Shown one piece after another: positions 45,802-51,393 of a stretch of DNA of 51,393 nucleotides. Under the pieces are notes generated by a model. That model worked only from the letters and a program-made list of their open reading frames with translations, did no database searches and was not told the DNA's origin. The stretch lies in contig CAYYSU010000017.1 in the NCBI GenBank assembly GCA_964474455.1, forward strand, positions 1 to 51,393, read 5' to 3'. The first letter of the stretch is position 1. Each line of letters begins with the position of its first letter. Source of the stretch: BM520 sp964474455. Lineage in GTDB: Bacteria; Bacteroidota; Bacteroidia; Bacteroidales; BM520. The position numbers and the translations under genes are program-made.

Positions 45802-48277
45802 ATACTTTGAAATTCACTGTGGGAGTGAATGGTATTGCTTGGGTAAACAATGTTGCTGTGTTGGTGCCGCCGTAGTTTGCAAGTTCTAAGTTGCTGGTTT
45901 TGAGGTTTTTTGTGTTTAATAGATTTAGGATGGAGATGCCTGTCTCCATCTGAATACTCTTGAATTCAAATGAAAAAGAGCCTGCAATATCCAAACGAGA
46001 GTAGGGCTGCTCTTCCAGATCCGCGTATTCCATGTACCTGGGAAGCTTCATTCCACTACCATATACATAGTTGCCACTGAAAAACCAAGGATCAAAATTG
46101 AGAAGAATCGCTGTTTTGACTTCATGCCGCTGGTCGTTGATGGCACGAGAATATAGTGGATTTGCAAAATACTCAAATCGCTCCATTGTTCGTCCCAGTG
46201 TATATGAAGCCCATGCAGAGTGATCACCGAAGTCTTTTCTAAGGTAAAAATCCAATCCTAGTGTATAGGCTTCACCAGAATAAATGCCATCCAAACTGGC
46301 ACCAACAGACTTAACATACCTTGAGATATCATGTATGGTTGTGTAGAACAGCTCAACAGAAACCTGGAAACCATTCACAGAATAAGAAGGCCCTACGATG
46401 AAGTGATTGGATTTGATGATATGGGTACTATTCCCATCACATGTAATCCAGAAATACCGTAGCTGTCGGCTTTCATCTAACAATGCTGTTTTTGAAATGA
46501 ACTGGTAATATCTTCCAAGACCAAAATTCAAACGCATGGCATCATTGGCAATAAAAGAGCCTGTAAGTCTGGGCTCTCCCATAATTTTATTCACTGCGGC
46601 AGCATAGTTTATACGAATTCCAGGGATCAGTTCAATGTGTTCGCCTATGCTTAATCTGTCCTGAAGATAACCGTTTAGGCGAGCCGAGGATGTTAGAATA
46701 TCTAATTTACGAACATCAACACTATCATAGGTGAGCTGTGAGTTGTTAGCAATAAAAGTGGCCGCAAATTCCAGTGTATGGCTATTATTTAATACAATAT
46801 GGTGTTCAAAAGTCATGTTAAACTCACTGATATTATTTCCTGAAACATGATCACTATTCCATACGGTATCACCATTGTTAATGTTAGTAACAGTGTATTC
46901 ATCATTCCATACAGACGCCAGGCTCCCCAATGAAAGGATAAAACTGCTTCTATTTCCTTTCTTCCAGTTTTTCCCATAATAAAGCGACATTCCCAGCTGC
47001 TGATTATCCTCATCGGCGCTTTTGAACAGCATCTTGTTACTGCTAATATCTTCCGTTATTGTGTATCCAAATTTATCCCCAGCGCCAAAAAGGCTGATAT
47101 AAAAGAGGTTTCCGTTTTTGCCCATCGTGGAATATTTTACATTAAGATCTCTAAAGGAATAATCTGGTACCACACTGATTTCTATAGGTACTTCATTATT
47201 GGCGTTATTTCCGGTAATGGTATAAGTTTCCGGATTGTATAGGTTATAATAAGTGTGCCTGTATGCCAGTGAAAGTGAGCTATTCTTAAATAGAGGAATC
47301 TCTACTAAAGAGTTTAGCGTGAAGTTGTTAATGTTTGTTTGTAAGGAAAAATCATTGGTGTTTCCATTGATGCCTGTGATATTAACGATTCCCCCGACTC
47401 TCCCCCCATATTTTGCTGCATATCCACTTTTATGAACTTCGATGTCTTTTGTAATAAGCGGATTTACGGCTCCTATATTATCATTGTAATTTTTCACACC
47501 AAAAATCGGGAAACCATCAAATATTACTTTCGACTGTCCTTCGTATGAATTTCTGATTAAAAGGTCATTTGAAGATTCCCCAGCAGCTAGAATTCCTGGT
47601 TGCAGACGAAGAAGATTGAAAATGCTATTGTCGGCATTTCCCGGCAGATGAAAGCCTATCATCTTGTTTAGACGCATAACGCCGGCTTGCTGACCAATCT
47701 GGCTGGCTTTTTCAATAACTTTATCAGTAATGGTCACCATTCTCAGTCCGATGATAGAAGGCTCCATTCCAATTATATGATCTCCAGGGTGTAGCGCTGT
47801 GGTATCTTTTATATAGTATCCCAAGTAGGATGCCTGGAGGTTTATGTTCTTCTTTTCACTGATAAACGTAAAATTTCCATTTAGATCGGTGATAGTTTTA
47901 TTCCCATTAATGATTAGATGAGAGTAGGGTAGGGCTTCTCCTGTTCTGATGTTTTTTACTATACCTCGGTAATAATATTGTTTCGGCTTCTTCTTTTCAG
48001 GTATGATTAAAAATACGATGCCTTTCTGTTCCATCTTTAAAGGTAGTTCGGCAAGCAGGGATTGTATTGCCGCTTCAGGAGAAATATAAACTGAATCATT
48101 TGTAATGTGGTACCCAGAGAGGAGTTTGTCGTCAAAGGATAGCTGTACATCACTGCTGTCCCTGATCTGAACAAGAAGATTATTCAACGGCTCATTGTCC
48201 GCGGATATTGTAATCTGTTGGGCTAATATTTTTGATCCAAGAAAAAGAAAAAGAATCAGAAAATAAAGAGCTTTCAT
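45794..48277 (-). CDS. TonB-dependent receptor with N-terminal STN signalling domain
   Basis: This is an outer membrane receptor of about 827 residues. From the chosen start MKALYFLILFLFLGS a signal peptide is followed by an STN domain (about 20-90, QQITISADNEPLNNLLVQI). A carboxypeptidase-regulatory-like sandwich follows (about 105-180, GIVKNIRTGEALPYSHLIING). The plug (about 195-310) has LRLQPGILAAGESSNDLLIRN and VHKSGYAAKYGGRVGGIVNI. A long beta-barrel ends in NFKVFL. The frame is open from 48349, but that extension overlaps fecR. The ATG at 48277 follows the fecR stop by 8 bases and starts a proper signal peptide. In FecA-type systems the STN domain passes the substrate-bound signal to FecR. 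The ligand is unknown. Confidence 0.88.
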   Translation of the reverse strand: MKALYFLILFLFLGSKILAQQITISADNEPLNNLLVQIRDSSDVQLSFDDKLLSGYHITNDSVYISPEAAIQSLLAELPLKMEQKGIVFLIIPEKKKPKQYYYRGIVKNIRTGEALPYSHLIINGNKTITDLNGNFTFISEKKNINLQASYLGYYIKDTTALHPGDHIIGMEPSIIGLRMVTITDKVIEKASQIGQQAGVMRLNKMIGFHLPGNADNSIFNLLRLQPGILAAGESSNDLLIRNSYEGQSKVIFDGFPIFGVKNYNDNIGAVNPLITKDIEVHKSGYAAKYGGRVGGIVNITGINGNTNDFSLQTNINNFTLNSLVEIPLFKNSSLSLAYRHTYYNLYNPETYTITGNNANNEVPIEISVVPDYSFRDLNVKYSTMGKNGNLFYISLFGAGDKFGYTITEDISSNKMLFKSADEDNQQLGMSLYYGKNWKKGNRSSFILSLGSLASVWNDEYTVTNINNGDTVWNSDHVSGNNISEFNMTFEHHIVLNNSHTLEFAATFIANNSQLTYDSVDVRKLDILTSSARLNGYLQDRLSIGEHIELIPGIRINYAAAVNKIMGEPRLTGSFIANDAMRLNFGLGRYYQFISKTALLDESRQLRYFWITCDGNSTHIIKSNHFIVGPSYSVNGFQVSVELFYTTIHDISRYVKSVGASLDGIYSGEAYTLGLDFYLRKDFGDHSAWASYTLGRTMERFEYFANPLYSRAINDQRHEVKTAILLNFDPWFFSGNYVYGSGMKLPRYMEYADLEEQPYSRLDIAGSFSFEFKSIQMETGISILNLLNTKNLKTSNLELANYGGTNTATLFTQAIPFTPTVNFKVFL

Positions 48278-48284
48278 TCTTACG

Positions 48285-49145
48285 CTACTCAAACGACGGG
48301 GCTGATATGACATAAGTTCTCTCCTTTGTATTAACAAATGTAAACTCAAACGGCCGGCAAACCAAATCGAGGACAGTTTCTATATCCATCGATTTTGAGA
48401 AGAAACCAGTATATCTGCGATTTAACTCCGGGTGTATGATGTTTACATTGTATTGCCTCATAATTTCGTCCAATACTTCATCGAGAGGCATGGCGGTAAA
48501 AGTGAACATGTGATTTCTCCATCCGGTAATCTCTTTTATGGATGTGGCGTTTTCCAATGTGAATGTACCGCTGGTTTCAAGCATCGCCTTCTGACCAGGG
48601 TTTATCACCACTTTCTGGTCGGTGACAGCCGCTCGAGCTCTTACTTTTCCGGTTACACAGGTTACCATATAATATTCTCCTCTGGCGTATATGTTAAAGG
48701 ATGTTCCCAGCACGGTGGTTGCTCCTTTGGAAGATATTACCGAGAAGGAAGATCCTGGCATGACCTTAAAAAACCCTTCACCTTGGAATTTTGCTTCTCG
48801 CGTGAACCGCCACCAGTACGGATGCCAGGAGAGTGTGGTGGCTGCGTTTAGCTCTACAGTGGTTCCATCCGGTAGCGTTACAAGGCTGTGCTGCCCAAAT
48901 GCTGTCTTTACTGTTTCGGTATGAAAGCGCATGAATGCCACCAGCCCCAATAGAATTACGATGGTAGCAGCCACCGATACTGATGTATATAGTTTTCGCA
49001 CATTGCTACGTCTGCTGACAATAGTGTTCTGCATCTGAGCCCATACCTCATCTCGGCTTTTGCTCCAACGGATTCCGGATTTCTCCAAGTGCTGATCAAG
49101 CCTCTGCTGTGCTTCGTTATCGATATGTTTTTTGTCGTTTGTCAT
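48285..49145 (-). CDS. FecR-type anti-sigma factor
   Basis: This 286-residue inner-membrane protein has a cytosolic N-terminus (about 1-53) that would bind the sigma factor. One transmembrane helix (about 54-72, TSVSVAATIVILLGLVAF) leads to the periplasmic FecR domain (about 80-190, VTLPDGTTVELNAATTLSW, GEGFFKV, TVLGTSFNIYA). A C-terminal STN-binding-like domain follows (about 205-286). It controls the ECF sigma factor encoded just upstream: the start overlaps the sigma stop by four bases (ATGA). The TonB receptor follows directly. Confidence 0.92.
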   Translation of the reverse strand: MTNDKKHIDNEAQQRLDQHLEKSGIRWSKSRDEVWAQMQNTIVSRRSNVRKLYTSVSVAATIVILLGLVAFMRFHTETVKTAFGQHSLVTLPDGTTVELNAATTLSWHPYWWRFTREAKFQGEGFFKVMPGSSFSVISSKGATTVLGTSFNIYARGEYYMVTCVTGKVRARAAVTDQKVVINPGQKAMLETSGTFTLENATSIKEITGWRNHMFTFTAMPLDEVLDEIMRQYNVNIIHPELNRRYTGFFSKSMDIETVLDLVCRPFEFTFVNTKERTYVISAPSFE

Positions 49146-49627
49146 GGTTGTAATACTTTTCGGAGTGTTGTCAACGCGCCATTCATCCTTTTTTCCACTG
49201 CCTTTACGCTAATATCTAACCGTTCTGCTATTTCCCGGTATTTTAATGATTCCATCCTAGACATGAGAAATACAACTCGTTGTTTTTTCGGTAATTGCGA
49301 TAGTGCTAATTCATATTTTGCATTCAATTCGTAAAATGTTAATTGTTCTTCTGGCGATAGGGTAGTCTCCACAGGCTCCAGCGACAAGCGGTATTTTTTT
49401 GCGGTATTTTGCTTCCTGAAATTACTAACCAGTATATCTCCGGCAATTTTGTATAAAACGGCAGGAATAGCTTCTGCCTTAAGATATATTTTTTTCTCCC
49501 AGATTTTTAGAAATGACTCCTGTGCTATATCCGTAGCCAGTTCTTCATCGCCACAACGAAAAAGAACGTATGCTCTTACTGCATCAAACCAGGTGTCAAA
49601 AACTATTTTAAATGTGCTTTCGCTCAA
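49142..49627 (-). CDS. ECF sigma factor, FecI/SigW-like group
   Basis: This 161-residue sigma-70 family protein has only regions 2 and 4. Region 2 (about 8-70) contains DTWFDAVRAYVLFRCGDEELATDIAQESFLKIWE. Region 4 (about 105-160) contains LPKKQRVVFLMSRMESLKYREIAERLDISVKAVEKRM, with the helix-turn-helix for -35 recognition. It forms an operon with the FecR-type anti-sigma factor and the TonB receptor. Its promoter targets are not visible in the sequence. Confidence 0.93.
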   Translation of the reverse strand: MSESTFKIVFDTWFDAVRAYVLFRCGDEELATDIAQESFLKIWEKKIYLKAEAIPAVLYKIAGDILVSNFRKQNTAKKYRLSLEPVETTLSPEEQLTFYELNAKYELALSQLPKKQRVVFLMSRMESLKYREIAERLDISVKAVEKRMNGALTTLRKVLQP

Positions 49628-49655
49628 AGTAGAGGAGTTTTGGTTTTAAAAGTAC

Positions 49656-49697
49656 AAAAAAAAACAGGGCGCGGGGATAATCCCTGCACCCCTGTTT
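49656..49697 (-). terminator. Rho-independent terminator between lipoprotein and sigma genes
   Basis: An 8-bp outer stem (AAACAGGG / CCCTGTTT) encloses an inner stem (GGGATAATCCC region). On the minus strand a run of nine T follows. It separates the lipoprotein transcript from the sigma-FecR-TonB operon, though partial readthrough would let the lipoprotein promoter feed the operon. Confidence 0.8.
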
Positions 49698-49711
49698 ATC
49701 ACCAATCATTT

Positions 49712-50617
49712 TTAATTCAGGCGTCGCCAAGTACCACTGCCAATGGTTAATTCATACTCTACTCCTTCATAAGTAACTATTGCAATATCATCACACTCTC
49801 CATTGCCATAATCTATTGTTAAAAGTGTGGTTCCATTATCTATAAACTCGATCACTCCCTGTACAATCCATCTGCAATCGCCTTTTTTCATCAAAGGATC
49901 CGTAACCTCCTTGACGAAAATGTTAGTAGTATTGTGCGTTATGATTATGTTGCCACTGATAAGGATCACATCATCCAGCGGATTAAAAATTGTTTCAAGA
50001 CCGCCAACCCATTCTGTTGCAAGGTTCTCCTGTCGGTTAACATGGGTTCCGTCTGGGAAGGTGAAATACATATTACTTGATATGGTGTAGATCCTGGAAT
50101 TAACATAATCACCTACAAATACATTGTTTCTTACTCCATTGATACCCAATGTGTCAAAAACAAAGTCTGTGAATGTAACCGATCTTTCAGCACCATCAAA
50201 AATCAAAGGTGATGACATGTAAATTTCTATTATACCTGATACAACAAAACCACCGTTCAGCATCGTGCTGTCGCCATAGTTGAAGGTGATGGTTTTTGGA
50301 AATCCTCCCGGTTCTGTGTTTATGGTAATACTGGGGCACTGATGCAGGATCGCACGGCCATGTCCTTTGGTTCGATACTCTTCAGGCATTACATTGTTAT
50401 TGTTTTCTATCGCCTTCATCATTTTTTCATCTTCAGAAAAAAGATCTATTTCATATCCAAGTTCATCAATAGCTGCTTCTATGGTAGTCTCGGCTGTGGT
50501 TACCTTTTCTATGTTTTCCAATTGTGTTCCGCTGGTTGCGATATCCTCTGTTTTATCACATGCAAAGAAAAGTGCAGTTAAAGAGAGAATTGTGATTGTG
50601 ATAACTTGTTTTTTCAT
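49712..50617 (-). CDS. Lipoprotein of unknown function upstream of the ECF sigma operon
   Basis: I do not recognise a family. The chosen start MKKQVITITILSLTALF opens a lipoprotein signal peptide ending FFAC (Cys20); a start 12 codons upstream (50653) would weaken it. The mature protein of about 280 residues is low in helix and rich in beta-type segments. It has a Glu-rich stretch (about 30-75, ELGYEIDLFSEDEKMMKAIE). The body carries TINTEPGGFPKTITFNYGD, a FTFPDGTHVNRQ motif, and a C-terminus with TIDYGNGECDDIAIVTYEG. Its position immediately before the sigma factor suggests a surface or periplasmic partner of the cassette, but a terminator intervenes. A T9SS sorting domain is not present. 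Confidence 0.7.
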   Translation of the reverse strand: MKKQVITITILSLTALFFACDKTEDIATSGTQLENIEKVTTAETTIEAAIDELGYEIDLFSEDEKMMKAIENNNNVMPEEYRTKGHGRAILHQCPSITINTEPGGFPKTITFNYGDSTMLNGGFVVSGIIEIYMSSPLIFDGAERSVTFTDFVFDTLGINGVRNNVFVGDYVNSRIYTISSNMYFTFPDGTHVNRQENLATEWVGGLETIFNPLDDVILISGNIIITHNTTNIFVKEVTDPLMKKGDCRWIVQGVIEFIDNGTTLLTIDYGNGECDDIAIVTYEGVEYELTIGSGTWRRLN

Positions 50618-50720
50618 GATTTTAAGTATTAGTTTATTAATCCTTTTACCCATATACCGCAGTGGGTTGGATTTACCCTATCATGAAAAGTGTTTTTTTT
50701 GATTTTTTGGTTGAAATAGA

Positions 50721-50785
50721 TGCCCGGATGATATGGATTAGGATTTTTTTATTTTGAACGAAAATTATAGCATATCATCCGGACA
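50721..50785. repeat. 15-bp inverted repeat in the 330-bp gap before the lipoprotein gene
   Basis: Arms TGCCCGGATGATATG (50721-50735) and CATATCATCCGGACA (50771-50785) are inverted copies with one mismatch, 35 bases apart. The rest of the gap from 50618 to 50947 has no gene or clear promoter motif; TACCTTTA at about 50825-50832 on the minus strand is one mismatch from a -7 box. Confidence 0.7.
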
Positions 50786-50947
50786 GTATATGTTGATTAA
50801 TTATTGTTCTATGATAATTGATGATAAAGGTAGTATTACCTATCATAAATGTCAATAAAAAAGTGTATATGCCAATAATAGGTCAAGAATAGCTATGGCT
50901 AACAGGCACGTTAATAAAGAGCTGCAGTGGTTTTAAGAATGTGTTGT

Positions 50948-51154
50948 TTACTCTTTTGTTTTGCAGGTTTTTATACCTAAAAGCCAATATAGGGGGCAAA
51001 ATCGTACGAAGCTTGTGACTGCAAAAATAATAGCAATTATACCAAGAATAAGTGCCATTCTACCTTCGATTACTTCAGTGAAGTAAAGAATAGCGATGAT
51101 AATCACTGCAATGATTCTGATAATCCTGTCGATAATTCCCATGTTTGGTTTCAT
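50948..51154 (-). CDS. DUF2892 small membrane protein
   Basis: This 68-residue inner-membrane protein matches the DUF2892 pattern: MKPNMGIIDRIIR at the start, two hydrophobic helices (about 12-30 and 33-50), and FVRFCPLYWLLGIKTC at the end. The start at 51154 is preferred over an in-frame ATG 12 codons upstream because the family begins with the MKxNxGxxDRxxR pattern. The function is unknown; in some proteins this domain is fused to rhodanese. The CPLY Cys and final Cys may bind a thiol partner. Confidence 0.85.
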   Translation of the reverse strand: MKPNMGIIDRIIRIIAVIIIAILYFTEVIEGRMALILGIIAIIFAVTSFVRFCPLYWLLGIKTCKTKE

Positions 51155-51200
51155 AATATCTGTTTTTGATAATATAACAACGTGCAGCAATTAATGTTTT

Positions 51201-51230
51201 AAAAAATAGCCCTGTCAAATGACAAGGCTA
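51201..51230 (-). terminator. Terminator for a leftward transcript from beyond the right edge
   Basis: TAGCCCTGTC and GACAAGGCTA form a 10-bp stem with one mismatch and a 4-base loop. The minus strand continues with six T. It lies upstream of the DUF2892 gene, so it would end a transcript coming from the right. Confidence 0.6.
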
Positions 51231-51351
51231 AAACTAAACTCAACAATTATAATCTAAAATCGAGGGATTACAATTTTGTGGTTGTATTCCCTGCTATTTT
51301 CATTCATAAAATACTAAAATTGTGTTAATCTGTTTTCCTGTGGTTATTTCG

Positions 51352-51388
51352 GTCTAATTGTGCCAGTGTTTTCGGCGTAATTGTGCCA
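51352..51388. repeat. Two short direct repeats at the right window edge
   Basis: TAATTGTGCCA occurs at 51355-51365 and 51378-51388, a 23-base period, with CGG shortly before each copy. Iterated end repeats of this kind occur in some IS21-family elements, but no transposase is visible because the window ends here. Confidence 0.5.
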
Positions 51389-51393
51389 CAAAA

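Overview
The window is from a member of the Bacteroidota, most likely the Bacteroidales. Three kinds of evidence support this. Two genes end in type IX secretion (T9SS) sorting domains. The -7 motif TAnnTTTG, diagnostic for this phylum, lies in front of many genes. The gene families are also typical: GH97, an STN-type TonB receptor with FecR and an ECF sigma factor, a fused branched-chain 2-oxo acid dehydrogenase E1, a tricorn-like protease, and giant hybrid histidine kinases. It reads as ordinary chromosome. There is no CRISPR array, no prophage and no complete insertion sequence, although the extreme right edge may enter a mobile element.

Layout. 1-6628: a GH97 glycosidase diverges from the magnesium transporter mgtE, followed by a tightly overlapping operon of GT2 glycosyltransferase, miaA and a 4'-phosphopantetheinyl transferase. 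6618-15553 (minus): a five-gene signalling operon. It starts with a 1410-residue membrane sensor hybrid kinase, continues with two tandem paralogous REC-HisKA-HATPase-REC proteins, and ends with free-standing CheR and CheB proteins but no chemoreceptor, CheA or CheW. 15976-20259 (plus): a large T9SS-exported repeat protein that diverges from the kinase operon. 20300-31104: a bidirectional terminator, tRNA-Gln(CUG), a PAS/GAF hybrid kinase, the fused 2-oxo acid dehydrogenase E1, a MATE exporter, a glutathione peroxidase, a lone receiver protein and a PIF1-type helicase. 31341-38412: a tricorn-like protease, rubrerythrin, an MFS sugar-type transporter, and a T9SS-exported protein broken by an in-frame amber codon. 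38469-45801: an M3-like metallopeptidase lipoprotein, an AI-2E family permease, a cyclase-family hydrolase, a C_GCAxxG_C_C protein with an aldo/keto reductase, and an AMP-forming acyl-CoA ligase. 45794-50617 (minus): a lipoprotein followed by an ECF sigma factor, a FecR anti-sigma factor and an STN-domain TonB receptor, a classical cell-surface signalling cassette. The window ends with a small DUF2892 membrane protein and repeats at the edge.

The most distinctive feature is the kinase-CheR-CheB operon. It combines a multi-step phosphorelay (five receiver-type inputs and outputs beyond the kinases) with the two enzymes of receptor methylation, but has no receptor. The long sensor kinase carries a Gln/Glu-rich heptad-repeat coil, which makes it a plausible methylation target; that is inference. 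Starts were moved downstream from the longest open frame where promoter position, signal peptides or gene overlaps argued for it (GT2, PPTase, rubrerythrin, acyl-CoA ligase, TonB receptor, 313-codon lipoprotein, DUF2892 protein).
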